Shown here one piece after another: positions 1 through 10,205 of a stretch of DNA of 64,000 nt. Origin of the DNA: Leptospiraceae bacterium (GTDB lineage Bacteria > Spirochaetota > Leptospiria > Leptospirales > Leptonemataceae). Location of the stretch: positions 434,001-498,000 of the forward strand of contig BPKM01000003.1 of NCBI GenBank assembly GCA_026005135.1, written 5' to 3'. The position numbers were made by a program, and so were the translations under genes. The notes beneath the pieces were generated by a model. It searched no databases. It was not told the DNA's origin and saw only the letters and a program-made list of their open reading frames with translations. The first letter of the stretch is position 1. Each line of letters begins with the position of its first letter.

Positions 1-1
1 A

Positions 2-46
2 GTAGATGCTGACTATACAGTAGTTGATGATGAAAATAAAAATTAA
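2..46 (+). CDS. dnaK: C-terminal end of DnaK (partial, VDADYTVVDDENKN*)
   Basis: Frame 2 reads VDADYTVVDDENKN-stop, a typical DnaK C-terminus, immediately upstream of dnaJ. Confidence 0.8.
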   Translation, partial: VDADYTVVDDENKN

Positions 47-52
47 TTCAAG

Positions 53-86
53 AGCCCCATTTATGGGGCTTATAATATTTTTTTAT
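53..86 (+). terminator. Rho-independent terminator after dnaK
   Basis: AGCCCC-ATTTAT-GGGGCT hairpin followed by a T-rich tract. Confidence 0.75.
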
Positions 87-99
87 AAGAGGGTGAATT

Positions 100-1212
100 A
101 TGACAGATAGAGATTATTATGAAATTTTAGGTGTAAGTAGAAATGCTACACAAGATGAGATTAAATCTGCTTATAGAAAATTAGCTCTAAAATACCATCC
201 AGATAGAAATAAAAATGATCCTCAAGCGGAAGAAAAATTCAAAGAAGCTACAGAAGCATACGAAGTACTTTCTGATCCAGAAAAAAGAGCAATTTATGAT
301 AAATATGGTAAAGCCGGATTACAGGGAGCTGGTTTTGATGAACATGGTTTTGGTTATAAGGCTTATACAGATTTTTCTGATATTTTTAGTGATTTTTCAT
401 CAATATTCGAAGAAATTTTTGGTGGTGGATTTCGTTATTCCAGTGGCGATTATTCTCGTAGAGGCGCAGATTTAAGATATAATTTAGAAATTTCTTTAGA
501 AGATGCTGCAATTGGTAAAGAAATTACTGTTGAAATACCACGAAAAGAAACCTGTGATGAATGTAAAGGAACAGGTGCAAAACCTGGTTCCAGACCTCAA
601 ATGTGTTCTTTATGTCAGGGAAGTGGACGTGTAAGAACAACTCAGGGATTTTTTTCTATAACAAGTACCTGTCCTCAATGTAAAGGTTCTGGAAAAATTA
701 TTCGTGATCAATGTAGTAAATGTAAAGGTGAAGGTTTAGTAACTAAACATCGTAAATTAAATATAAAAATACCACCAGGAGTAGAAAATGGTAGTAAAAT
801 ACGAATTAAAGGAGAAGGAGAAGCAGGTCCTCAAGGTGGCCCCCCTGGTGATTTATATGTAATTGTATATATTAAGAAACATCCTATTTTTGAAAGACAA
901 GGAGATGATTTAGTTATTAAAGTAAATATACCTATAACAAAAGCAATACTTGGTGGAGAAATAGAAGTTCCTTTAATCGATGGAAAAAAAGCAAAATTAA
1001 AGATTCCACCTGGAACACAGAATAATCAAATTTTTAGAATAAGAAGCAAAGGAATGCCTATTATGGGAAGTAGTAGTAAAGGAGATCAGCTTGTTATAGT
1101 AAATATTCAAATTCCTCAAAATTTATCAAGTCGAGCAAAAGAATTAATTAAAGAGTTAGATAAAGAATTGGAATTAATGGGATTAAAAAAAGAAACCTAT
1201 GCTAAACCTTAG
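100..1212 (+). CDS. dnaJ: Chaperone protein DnaJ
   Basis: J-domain with HPD, Gly/Phe region, four CxxCxGxG zinc motifs; SD-like AGAGGGTG upstream. Confidence 0.98.
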   Translation: MTDRDYYEILGVSRNATQDEIKSAYRKLALKYHPDRNKNDPQAEEKFKEATEAYEVLSDPEKRAIYDKYGKAGLQGAGFDEHGFGYKAYTDFSDIFSDFSSIFEEIFGGGFRYSSGDYSRRGADLRYNLEISLEDAAIGKEITVEIPRKETCDECKGTGAKPGSRPQMCSLCQGSGRVRTTQGFFSITSTCPQCKGSGKIIRDQCSKCKGEGLVTKHRKLNIKIPPGVENGSKIRIKGEGEAGPQGGPPGDLYVIVYIKKHPIFERQGDDLVIKVNIPITKAILGGEIEVPLIDGKKAKLKIPPGTQNNQIFRIRSKGMPIMGSSSKGDQLVIVNIQIPQNLSSRAKELIKELDKELELMGLKKETYAKP

Positions 1213-1257
1213 ATTTATTCTTTACATTATTAAATATTAAATTAATTCGTTCGTATA

Positions 1258-2222
1258 ATGAAAAAGCCAAAAATCGGTATTATTGGTGTTGGCCATATGG
1301 GCCAATATCATGTAAATGTTGCTGTTTCTATTCCTAAAATAGAAGTTTCTGGTATATATGATAAAGATAATCAGCGTTTAAAAGAAATATCTGATAAATT
1401 TCTTGTTAAACCCTATTATGATATGGATCAACTTATTAAGGATTCCGATGCATTGATTATAGCTGTTCCAACGAAATATCATTATGAGGTTGCAAAAAAA
1501 TGTTTAGAATATGATAGACACATGTGCTTGTTGAAAAACCCATGACCCAAACAGTGGAACAAGCTCAGGAATTGGTAGATTTAGCAGAAAAAAAAGGGCT
1601 TATTTTACAAGTGGGTCATGTTGAACGATTTAATGGAGCAATTTTAGAAATTAAAAAGATTATAGATAATCCTTTTTTTATAGAAACAAAACGTTTAGCT
1701 CCTTATAATCCTCGAATTTCTGATGTAGGCGTTGTTTTAGATTTAATGATACATGATTTAGATATTATTTTAAATTTAATTCCTTCAGAAATAAAATCAT
1801 TACACGCCAGAGGATTAAAAACATTTTCTGAATACGAAGACGTAGCAATTGCATTAATACAATTTGAATCTGGAACAATTGCTAATTTAGTTGCAAGTAG
1901 AGCAACACAGAATAAAATTCGATTATTAACAATTACACAAGAGAAATCTTATGTTGTCTTAGATTTTGCAACACAGGATATAGATATATATAGAATGGCT
2001 TCCAGCGCTTATTTAATGACAAAAGAAGAATTAAAATATAAGCAAGAATCGTTCGTTGAGAAAATTTTTGTTCATAAAGATAATCCCTTAAAACTGGAAC
2101 AATTACATTTTATAAATTGTATCTTAGGTAATGAAGAACCTTTAGTTCCTAATTCAAAAGATATTTTAACATTAACTTATGCTTATCAAATTTTAGATGA
2201 TATTCATAAAAATATAAATTAA
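1258..2222 (+). pseudogene. Gfo/Idh/MocA family oxidoreductase, split by a frameshift near 1519-1524
   Basis: ORFs 1258-1545 (N-terminal Rossmann GVGHMGQYH) and 1524-2222 (LVEKPMTQ.. onward) are contiguous halves of one family; removing one CA of CACATGTG restores DRHVLVEKP. Confidence 0.85.
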
Positions 2223-3337
2223 ATTATATTGCGAATTGCATTAATAATTCTTTCTACATTACCTGCTGTCAACATAGGATATACGGGTATACAAAAGCTT
2301 TTTTTATATAGTCGTTCAGAATTGGGAAAATCCATTGCACTATAATTTAAATATTTATGTAAAGGTAATGGAATTGGTTGGATTTCGATTTTAACAGATT
2401 TAAAATAACGTTGAACTTCTTCTGGTGATTTATAAAATAAAACCGGAAATTTATGATAATTATCATAAATAGGATTTTTAAAATAAGTTTCGTTAGGAGA
2501 ATTTTTTACACCTTCCATATATTTATGGCCAATTTTTTTCCTTCTTGTTAATATATTGCCTAATTTATTTAATTGATGAATCCCCATAGCGGATTGAAAA
2601 TCTTCTAAAATATAATCATAAGCAATTTTATTAATATTTCTATATTTTCCATAGCAGATTTCCTGTATTTCTTTATAAATTTTATTTGATTCTGTTAAAA
2701 TCATTGCACCTTTACCAGTTGTTATAATATCATCTTCATATAATCCACAAATTTGAATTATACTATATTTCCCTATTTCTGGTTCTTCTATTTCATTATT
2801 ACCATTTGCTATTTGGTAACCTAATATACCTGTGATATCTTCTATTATTTTTATTTTTTTATCTGTTAATAATTCGAATGGAAATTTAAAATAAGCTCCA
2901 TAAATATAATCTGCAATAAAAATATCATTTTCTTTCATTTCATTTTTTATTAATTCTTCTAGTAAATCTGATGAAGGAAAAAAAGAATTTTTATCAATTT
3001 CAATTAGACGAATATTTAGATTAAGATATCGGGCTGCATCTACTGCATGAATTGAAGATAAATTCATAAGCCAAATGGTATTTTCTGGTTGAATATCAAG
3101 AGATAAAAAACTTAAATGATAAGCTGAAGTTTTAGAATTTACAGCGATTCCTTTTTTAAAATTTAATGTTTCGCAAAATAGTCTTTCAAATTTTTCTGTT
3201 ATTGTTTCTGAGGTAATATTATCTTCTAATAGACAATTTAAAACAGCTTCTAATTCTTCTTTTGCTAAATAAGTTCTATTATATTCGATGGGTTTTATTG
3301 CTTCTTTCTTATTTAGATAACTTTGTAAAGAACTCAT
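2219..3337 (-). CDS. DegT/DnrJ/EryC1/StrS-like aminotransferase-fold protein, apparently lacking the PLP lysine
   Basis: Fold-type I pattern (NSKTSAYHLSFLSLDI, IIEDITGILGYQ, ITTGKGAMI) resembling DegT family. Confidence 0.65.
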   Translation of the reverse strand: MSSLQSYLNKKEAIKPIEYNRTYLAKEELEAVLNCLLEDNITSETITEKFERLFCETLNFKKGIAVNSKTSAYHLSFLSLDIQPENTIWLMNLSSIHAVDAARYLNLNIRLIEIDKNSFFPSSDLLEELIKNEMKENDIFIADYIYGAYFKFPFELLTDKKIKIIEDITGILGYQIANGNNEIEEPEIGKYSIIQICGLYEDDIITTGKGAMILTESNKIYKEIQEICYGKYRNINKIAYDYILEDFQSAMGIHQLNKLGNILTRRKKIGHKYMEGVKNSPNETYFKNPIYDNYHKFPVLFYKSPEEVQRYFKSVKIEIQPIPLPLHKYLNYSAMDFPNSERLYKKSFCIPVYPMLTAGNVERIINAIRNII

Positions 3338-3378
3338 ATCAGTTTATATTTTTAATATACCCTATTTCGACAACAAAA

Positions 3379-4650
3379 TTATAAATTAGTAGAAGCTAAA
3401 TAAATCCAGCTTTTATCTTCTACTTCTATTTCTATATGAATTTTACGATCTTTAATATCTCCGGGGAAAAATAATATTTCCCCTTCTTCAATGATATGTT
3501 CTTCTTTAATAGAATTATCACTAATATTTAATTTTAGAGAACCAGAAAGAATAATCATAATGCTAGGATAATCTTCTATTGGTATTTTTGTTGCGTATTC
3601 TTTATTATATGGTTCATGTAATAATTTTACAATAAAATCGTTAATAGGTAAAGGATAATATTTATATAAATTTTTATAATTTACTGGAATAATAGGTTTA
3701 ATATATTCACCTTTATAATTAAGCATTGAAATTAAAACTTCTATATCTTTGAATTTATTTGTAAGCCCACCTCTTACAACATTATCAGAATCAGCCATAC
3801 ATTCTAAAATTTCTCCTTTTAAATATGCGTGGGGTATATTAGGACCTAAGAAAATGGCTTCTCCTTTTTTTAGATTATAATAGTTATATAAATAAATAGA
3901 AAATAAACCTGGATCCCTTTTTCCATAAAAATGGATAAGTTGTTTAAACCATTGATCTCTTTCTGGTTCAGGTGAGTTGGTATTAAGAAAAGATAATATA
4001 TTTTCAACTATTTCTTCGATTTTTTCTGGTTCTAAATACATAATTTTTTTATATAAATTTTTTATAAAATTATCTTCATTTAGTTCATCTAAAGAAAAGA
4101 AATAATTTATAGGATAAACTTTGTAAAAATTCATAATTTCTTCTATAGGACGAAAACCTACAATTGCTTCGAAATTTCCAAGACTAATAGCAAGTTCTGG
4201 TTTATGATTATCATCAGGATAATTTACCGGATCTTTTTTATGAAGTATTTCTGCTAATTTTTTATCTGGATGTGCCTGAATGGATAAAGGTTTTTCTGCA
4301 TCTAAGATTTTAAAAAGAAAAGGTAATTTTTTAATATTTCTATTATTTAGAGAATTACCTAAGAAATGTGCAGGATCATTTTCTATGAGTTGGTCTAAAT
4401 ATTTTTCTTGCTGTAATAAAATTTCTGGATGTTTTTCTAAATATTTTACCGGAAATGGCGTAAGTTTTGATGGGCTTTTTTTATGAGCTCCCTTCCAGAG
4501 TTCAGCAATGGGAATACCATTATTTAAATGTAATTTATTCTTTTTTCTAATAAAATTTTTAATAAATCCATTATTGGATCGATTACCCCAATCATAATGT
4601 TGAATGGTTGGAGTAAGTATGTAAAATATTGGTTTAATATTTGTTCCCAT
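3379..4650 (-). CDS. manA: Mannose-6-phosphate isomerase, class I
   Basis: QHYDWGNRS, AELWKGAHKKSPS, KPLSIQAHPDKKLAEILH, NHKPELAISL, IPHAYLKGEILECMADSDNVVRGGLTNKFKD motifs. Confidence 0.95.
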   Translation of the reverse strand: MGTNIKPIFYILTPTIQHYDWGNRSNNGFIKNFIRKKNKLHLNNGIPIAELWKGAHKKSPSKLTPFPVKYLEKHPEILLQQEKYLDQLIENDPAHFLGNSLNNRNIKKLPFLFKILDAEKPLSIQAHPDKKLAEILHKKDPVNYPDDNHKPELAISLGNFEAIVGFRPIEEIMNFYKVYPINYFFSLDELNEDNFIKNLYKKIMYLEPEKIEEIVENILSFLNTNSPEPERDQWFKQLIHFYGKRDPGLFSIYLYNYYNLKKGEAIFLGPNIPHAYLKGEILECMADSDNVVRGGLTNKFKDIEVLISMLNYKGEYIKPIIPVNYKNLYKYYPLPINDFIVKLLHEPYNKEYATKIPIEDYPSIMIILSGSLKLNISDNSIKEEHIIEEGEILFFPGDIKDRKIHIEIEVEDKSWIYLASTNL

Positions 4651-4653
4651 ATT

Positions 4654-4863
4654 TTATATATCAGGTGTTTGAATTATATCATAGTTATTATAATTTGTAT
4701 ATTTATTAATTGCATTATAGATGATTAAACCTATAAATAAAAAAAAACAAAAATACAAAAATAATTTCCATAGTTTTAGAGGATCATTCTTTTCTGTAAA
4801 AATACTTATAATATCATTTAAAATAAAATTAAAAACACCACGTACAAAAATAAGAAATTTCAT
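4654..4863 (-). CDS. Small single-TM hypothetical protein
   Basis: ORF in a short intergenic interval downstream in the manA direction, one hydrophobic helix. Confidence 0.45.
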   Translation of the reverse strand: MKFLIFVRGVFNFILNDIISIFTEKNDPLKLWKLFLYFCFFLFIGLIIYNAINKYTNYNNYDIIQTPDI

Positions 4864-4960
4864 AGCGGTAATATTTTATTAATAATGTAAGATTGCAAGA
4901 AATTCTTATACATCATCAAATACTTTTTATCGCTTGATTTTTAAATGAACTATAAGTTTT

Positions 4961-6268
4961 ATGAAAAATAAAAAAATGCAAAAAAGTAAATTTAAATTTA
5001 TATCATTTAATAAATTTATAAAAGATTTAGAAAATAGCTATTTAGATCCTGTAGTAAGAAATATTTTTATTCCCGATGAAAATTTTAAATATATTATTGC
5101 TATTTCTGGTGGACCAGATTCTGTCTTTCTTTCTTATGTTTATTATAAATTGTATTCAAATCAATTCATTAAAGAACCAGTGTTATTTCATTTTAATCAT
5201 AAAATAAGAGAAGATTCAGACAAAGAGGAAAATTTTGTGATTCAATTAGCAGAACAATTGAATCTTCCTTTATATGTGGAGACTAAAAATGTTTTAAAAT
5301 CATCAAAAAAATTAAAAAAGAATTTAGAGGAAACAGCAAGAATTTTAAGATATCGTGCTTTATTTCGCTTAACACAAGATTTAAATGAAAATAGTATTAT
5401 TGTAACAGGACATCATGCAGATGATTATTTAGAAACTATTTTTTTACGTTTATTACGAGGTTCCTCTTTTCGAAATATTTACTTTCCCTATTTAAGAAGT
5501 TTACCTTTAACGATTGCAAAAAAGAGATATTTTGTAAGAGTATTAAGCCCTTTGCTTCTTTTTGAAAAATTAGAATTATTGAAATATTTAGAAAAAAATC
5601 AAATTCAATTTGTTGTGGATTCTTCTAATTATAATATAGATTTTAAGAGAAATTTTATAAGACATAATGTTATAGCTCCCTTAAAAAAAATAGGCTTTCA
5701 TTCTGGTATTATATGGCAAAGAACACATTTAAATCTTATACAATTTAACCAAGATTATCGTATTCTTGATTATTATATTTTAGAAAAATCATTATTTTAT
5801 GGATTAGGTAATAGAGAAATTAAAATAATAATGGATCAGATTAGTAAAAATTTAGGTATATTACCATTTTCTTCTTCTATTATATCTGAATTTATCTATG
5901 AATCTTATAATAATAAAATTCAAATAGAAACAAAAGAATGTTACATAGAGAGTGTTAAAAATAAAATATGGTTTATAAGAAAAGATTCTTTATTATTTCA
6001 GGAACCTGTAATTTCTTATAATAATAATTATTACGAAGTTTATTGGAATAATCAAAAAAGAATATATAAAGATGATATTATAAAAATTCAATATCTAAAA
6101 ATAGAAAAAGATTTAAAATTAAAAAACTATTTAAAAGAAATTATGAGGGAGAAAGAATTTCCACGTATTTTAAGACAACATATTCCTTATATAATATACA
6201 AAGATAAAATTCGTATTCTTTTTTCTTTTCTTGATACTTTTTGGGATTATAATTCAAAAAAAACTTGA
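4961..6268 (+). CDS. tilS: tRNA(Ile)-lysidine synthase
   Basis: PP-loop SGGPDSVFLSYVY, HHADDYLETIFLRLLRGS, DSSNYNIDFKRNFIRHNVIAPL. Confidence 0.93.
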   Translation: MKNKKMQKSKFKFISFNKFIKDLENSYLDPVVRNIFIPDENFKYIIAISGGPDSVFLSYVYYKLYSNQFIKEPVLFHFNHKIREDSDKEENFVIQLAEQLNLPLYVETKNVLKSSKKLKKNLEETARILRYRALFRLTQDLNENSIIVTGHHADDYLETIFLRLLRGSSFRNIYFPYLRSLPLTIAKKRYFVRVLSPLLLFEKLELLKYLEKNQIQFVVDSSNYNIDFKRNFIRHNVIAPLKKIGFHSGIIWQRTHLNLIQFNQDYRILDYYILEKSLFYGLGNREIKIIMDQISKNLGILPFSSSIISEFIYESYNNKIQIETKECYIESVKNKIWFIRKDSLLFQEPVISYNNNYYEVYWNNQKRIYKDDIIKIQYLKIEKDLKLKNYLKEIMREKEFPRILRQHIPYIIYKDKIRILFSFLDTFWDYNSKKT

Positions 6269-6304
6269 CAATTATATGATACTCTATCTATTACTAAAAG
6301 AAAC

Positions 6305-7090
6305 ATGGAATTTAAAGATATAGTAAAACAATTAAAAATCAATTCCATACAAAAAAATATTCAAAAAGAATTTGATAAATTATTATATAAAAAATTTACC
6401 CATAAATTTTTAGAAGGATTATACGAATATACAAATCCAACGATAGAAGGGATAGAAAATATCCCTAAGTATGGATCAGTACTTGTTATTCCTAATCATA
6501 GTGGTGTACTGGCAATCGATGCTCTTGTTTTACAATATGTAATAATGAAACAGGTAAAACGTTTTCCCTATACAATGAGTCATAATTTCTGGCATAGTCA
6601 TCCTTTTTTTAAGTATTCATCAGAAAAAATGGGATATATATCTCAGGATTTTAAAGCAGCATTAAAATTACTAAAAGAAAAAAAGTTACTTGTACTTTTT
6701 CCGGAAGCAGAAGAAGGAAATTTTAAACCAAGTATTTATATGTATAGATTACAAAAATTTAATCCAGGATTTGTTTCTCTTGCTATTTTATCAAATGCTA
6801 AGGTTGTGCCAACATGTATTATTGGAGCAGAAGAAGCTAATATAAATCTTGGATATATAACCTTAGAAAATAATATAAAAGTGCCTTTACCATTGAATTT
6901 AATTCCTTTACCAGTAAAATGGAAAATTATTTTTTTAAAACCGATTGATTTTTCTAAATATGATAAATCACAAGCAAAAGATCTTGATTTTTTACAGGAA
7001 GCAGCTCAAATTGTAAGGATGAAAATTCAGCATAGAATTCATCAGGAATTAATAAATAGAGGAATATTAAAATACCTTGTAGATGGGTAG
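6305..7090 (+). CDS. Lysophospholipid acyltransferase family protein (PlsC/LPLAT-like)
   Basis: VIPNHSGVLAIDALVL and LFPEAEEGNFKPS motifs. Confidence 0.8.
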   Translation: MEFKDIVKQLKINSIQKNIQKEFDKLLYKKFTHKFLEGLYEYTNPTIEGIENIPKYGSVLVIPNHSGVLAIDALVLQYVIMKQVKRFPYTMSHNFWHSHPFFKYSSEKMGYISQDFKAALKLLKEKKLLVLFPEAEEGNFKPSIYMYRLQKFNPGFVSLAILSNAKVVPTCIIGAEEANINLGYITLENNIKVPLPLNLIPLPVKWKIIFLKPIDFSKYDKSQAKDLDFLQEAAQIVRMKIQHRIHQELINRGILKYLVDG

Positions 7091-7589
7091 GGTTATGGGA
7101 GTAGTAGAAGATATTGATATACAATATGCAAAAAAGGTAATTGAAAGAAGTGAAAAATTATTAAAAGCAACAGTAGACGAAGTAATGACTAAAAATGTAA
7201 TTACAGTTGATTATGATGATCCAGCAGCAAAAGCTACAAGAATTATTTTAGAAAATGGATTTCTAAGCTTACTTGTATTAAAAGAAGGAAAGCCATTTAA
7301 TATGATTAGTGTTTTTGAATTATTACGAATAGGTTATGAAGAAACACTTAGTCTGGATAAAGATTATTTAACAACAAAGATAGGAGAATTGATCAAAAAT
7401 AAAAAATTTTATTATTTACCTTCTGGAACACTACTAAAAGATGCAGTAAATTTTATGATGGATAGAAAATTACGAACGATTCCTATTATAACGGATAATA
7501 TCGTGAATGGAATTTTATCTATTATTGATATGGTCCAATGGTATAGATTGAACCATGAGGAGGTATTATTTGGAAAAAAACCCCGTTGA
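7083..7589 (+). CDS. CBS-domain pair protein
   Basis: Two CBS repeats (VDEVMTKNVITVDYDDPAAKATRIILENG; LKDAVNFMMDRKLRTIPIITDNIVNGILSIIDMVQW); true start possibly ATG 7095. Confidence 0.85.
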   Translation: MGRVMGVVEDIDIQYAKKVIERSEKLLKATVDEVMTKNVITVDYDDPAAKATRIILENGFLSLLVLKEGKPFNMISVFELLRIGYEETLSLDKDYLTTKIGELIKNKKFYYLPSGTLLKDAVNFMMDRKLRTIPIITDNIVNGILSIIDMVQWYRLNHEEVLFGKKPR

Positions 7590-7908
7590 ACCTTATCCTT
7601 TTTTTAATTTTGGAGAAGAATGGATTAAAAAAGAAAAGGAAAAGGCTAAAAAATTAAAAAAAACTTCCTGGTGGCGGAGAAAAAAAGCAAAAGGAATCTG
7701 TTATTATTGTAAAAGAAAATTTAAACCTAATGAACTTACGATGGATCATGTAATACCATTATCACGGGGGGGAATGTCTACAAAAGAAAATTTAGTACCT
7801 TGTTGCAAAGAATGTAATTCTAAAAAAAGATACTTATTACCAGTAGAATGGGAAGAATATATGAATAAAATTCGTTCTTATAATATAAATCAAGAAGATA
7901 AAGAATAA
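7570..7908 (+). CDS. HNH endonuclease
   Basis: CYYCKRKF...LTMDHVIPLSRGGMSTKENLVPCCKECNSKK; AGGAGG at 7558-7563 ahead of TTG 7570. Confidence 0.88.
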   Translation: MEKNPVEPYPFFNFGEEWIKKEKEKAKKLKKTSWWRRKKAKGICYYCKRKFKPNELTMDHVIPLSRGGMSTKENLVPCCKECNSKKRYLLPVEWEEYMNKIRSYNINQEDKE

Positions 7909-7995
7909 TTTTTTGTGGGATTCACATTTTTTTCTTTAAAATTTTATGTTTTATACGATATAATAAGTGACTAATAAGATAAAAGGAGTGTGATT

Positions 7996-8382
7996 ATGGA
8001 TATTTTTTCTTATAGTGGTGTACAATTTCCGTCGGGAAATCCAAAAGTTTATGGAGCTGAAACGATTTCTCCTTTAAAACTAAGAACTATACATGAAAAA
8101 CATATGCAAATCAGTCAAAAACCTCCTTTAACTGATATTGTACCAGAAAAAGAACGATTTGTTTCTAATTTTGCAAAAAGTTTGAATGAACTCTTAGGAA
8201 GTGTTGAGCAATTATCTAATGAATCAGATGAATTAACAAAAAAAGCTGTTTATGATCCAGATAATGTAGATGTTCATGAAATTATGATAGCAGCACAAAA
8301 AGCACGTTTTGCTTTAAATCTTACAAAAACTATAACTGATGGAGTAATTAGAGCCTATAAAGAATTAACAATGCCACGATAA
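7996..8382 (+). CDS. fliE: Flagellar hook-basal body complex protein FliE
   Basis: C-terminal VDVHEIMIAAQKARFALNLTKTITDGVIRAYKELTMPR typical of FliE; SD AAAGGAG. Confidence 0.9.
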   Translation: MDIFSYSGVQFPSGNPKVYGAETISPLKLRTIHEKHMQISQKPPLTDIVPEKERFVSNFAKSLNELLGSVEQLSNESDELTKKAVYDPDNVDVHEIMIAAQKARFALNLTKTITDGVIRAYKELTMPR

Positions 8383-8513
8383 TACTATACATATTATAAG
8401 TAAAATTTTTTCTAAATTTTCTATATTAAGTATAAAAAAATTCTGTACAAATAATATTTTCTAAGAATATGTTGTTTTTTAAATCAAAAACTAAACAAAA
8501 AAAGGAATAAATT

Positions 8514-10202
8514 ATGCCAGAGGGTTTAAAAAATATATTTAATAAATTTATTGAGGTTTGGAATAAATTAGATACCACAAAAAAAATAACAATAGGGATT
8601 ATTTTAGCAATTGTAATAATAGCATTTATCTTTATTGCCAATTATTCTAAAAAACCAGCAATGGAGATATTGTATGAAAATTTAAATGCATCTGATTATG
8701 CTGCTATAACTAAATTCTTAGATGCAAACGGATATGAATGGAAAGGGGTAGGAACTTCTACCATTTATGTTAATGGCTTAAAACGACAGGAAATTATAAC
8801 AAAATTAGCACAGGAAAATTTAATACCAGCAGGAGTAGAAGGTTGGGAAATATTTAATATGTCTCGTTGGGACGAAACTACATTTGATAAAAACGTAAAG
8901 TTACATCGAGCAATCAAAGGTTCTTTAGAACAAATGCTTATGACACTTGATTTTGTAAAAACAGCAAAAGTGGAATTAGCAATACCCCAAAGAAATAATT
9001 TTTTAACGGATACGGAGCCAGTAAAAGCTTCTGTTGTAATAACGTTAAAGCCAGGTATTGAAACAATTTCTCGAAAGCAAGTAATGGGGATTAAAAATTT
9101 AATTTATCGAGCAGTACCAAACTTAAAAAGAGAGAATATAACTATAACGGATAATTATGGAAAAGAATTTGTAGAACCAGACGAAATTGATGAAGAACAA
9201 AGAAGATTAGAATTAGTAGAAAAGAAAAAAGAAATTGAAGAAAGAGAAAGAAGAAAATGGTTAAATGAAATTCAAAAAAGTTTACATGAATTTTATACGG
9301 CAGATAGAATTTCAATTATTCGTGTAGCATTAACAATGAACTGGGATGAAGTTAAAGAAAAACAACATCTTGTAGAACCAGTAGAAGCACAGCCAGAAAA
9401 TCCAGATACCCCTTATCCAGATAGAAAACTAATGCCAAATGGAACTTTGATTATTTCTGAAAATGCAAGAAATGAACGATTTAGAGGAAATGGTTTTACA
9501 CCGGGTGGTCCAACAGGGACAGAACAACAATTACCGCCAGGATATAGAGATTTAGATTATCAAAGAGCAGAATATGGTAATAATGATGTTATTAGAAATT
9601 ATGATTATAATAGAATAGAAAAAGAAATTACAAGACAACCATGGGAAGAACGTGCACGTTCTATTGCCGTTGCAGTAGATGGAAAATGGATAAAGAAGGG
9701 TATTAAAGAAGATGGTTCGGGTTATATTAGAGAATATATTCCACCTACAAAAGAAGAACTTAAAACAATAGAAAAACTACTAAAAGCATCTATATTATAT
9801 AAATCATCTCGGGGAGACCAAATTGTTGTAGAACATTTACAAAAAGATAGAACTGCTCAATTTGAAAAAGAAGATGAAGAATTAAGACAGAAATTAATGA
9901 TGCAAAGATTATTAATTGTTTCTGCTATATCTATACTTGCATTTTTATTACTGTATCTATTATATAGAGCAATTAAAAATGAAATAGCCAGAAGACGCCG
10001 ATTAAGGGAAGAAGAATTAGCAGCACAACAGCAGTTGATGAGGGAAGCAGCATTGCGTGTTGCAGATGAAGGAGCGGCTGAAGTAGAACTATCTATTGAT
10101 GAAAAAGCAAGAAGAGAATTATTAGAAAATGCAATCAATCTGGCAAGAGAAAAACCAGATGAAGTAGCAAAATTATTAAGAACATGGATGAACGAGGAGT
10201 AA
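8514..10202 (+). CDS. fliF: Flagellar M-ring protein FliF
   Basis: Two TM segments, LYENLNASDYAAITKFLDANGYEW, VELAIPQRNNFL, C-terminal FliG-binding-like tail; SD AAAAGGAATAAATT. Confidence 0.95.
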   Translation: MPEGLKNIFNKFIEVWNKLDTTKKITIGIILAIVIIAFIFIANYSKKPAMEILYENLNASDYAAITKFLDANGYEWKGVGTSTIYVNGLKRQEIITKLAQENLIPAGVEGWEIFNMSRWDETTFDKNVKLHRAIKGSLEQMLMTLDFVKTAKVELAIPQRNNFLTDTEPVKASVVITLKPGIETISRKQVMGIKNLIYRAVPNLKRENITITDNYGKEFVEPDEIDEEQRRLELVEKKKEIEERERRKWLNEIQKSLHEFYTADRISIIRVALTMNWDEVKEKQHLVEPVEAQPENPDTPYPDRKLMPNGTLIISENARNERFRGNGFTPGGPTGTEQQLPPGYRDLDYQRAEYGNNDVIRNYDYNRIEKEITRQPWEERARSIAVAVDGKWIKKGIKEDGSGYIREYIPPTKEELKTIEKLLKASILYKSSRGDQIVVEHLQKDRTAQFEKEDEELRQKLMMQRLLIVSAISILAFLLLYLLYRAIKNEIARRRRLREEELAAQQQLMREAALRVADEGAAEVELSIDEKARRELLENAINLAREKPDEVAKLLRTWMNEE

Positions 10203-10205
10203 TCA

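Noticed and set aside
1524-1545. Programmed ribosomal frameshift in the Gfo/Idh gene
   Set aside because: No slippery heptamer, stimulatory structure or biological precedent in this family; simple CA duplication is more economical.
8426-8641. Antisense ORF 8426-8641(-), and similar ones such as 9857-10138, 39886-40146 and 50716-51021
   Set aside because: Antisense to strongly supported genes (mostly or entirely within them), no domain or start-signal support.
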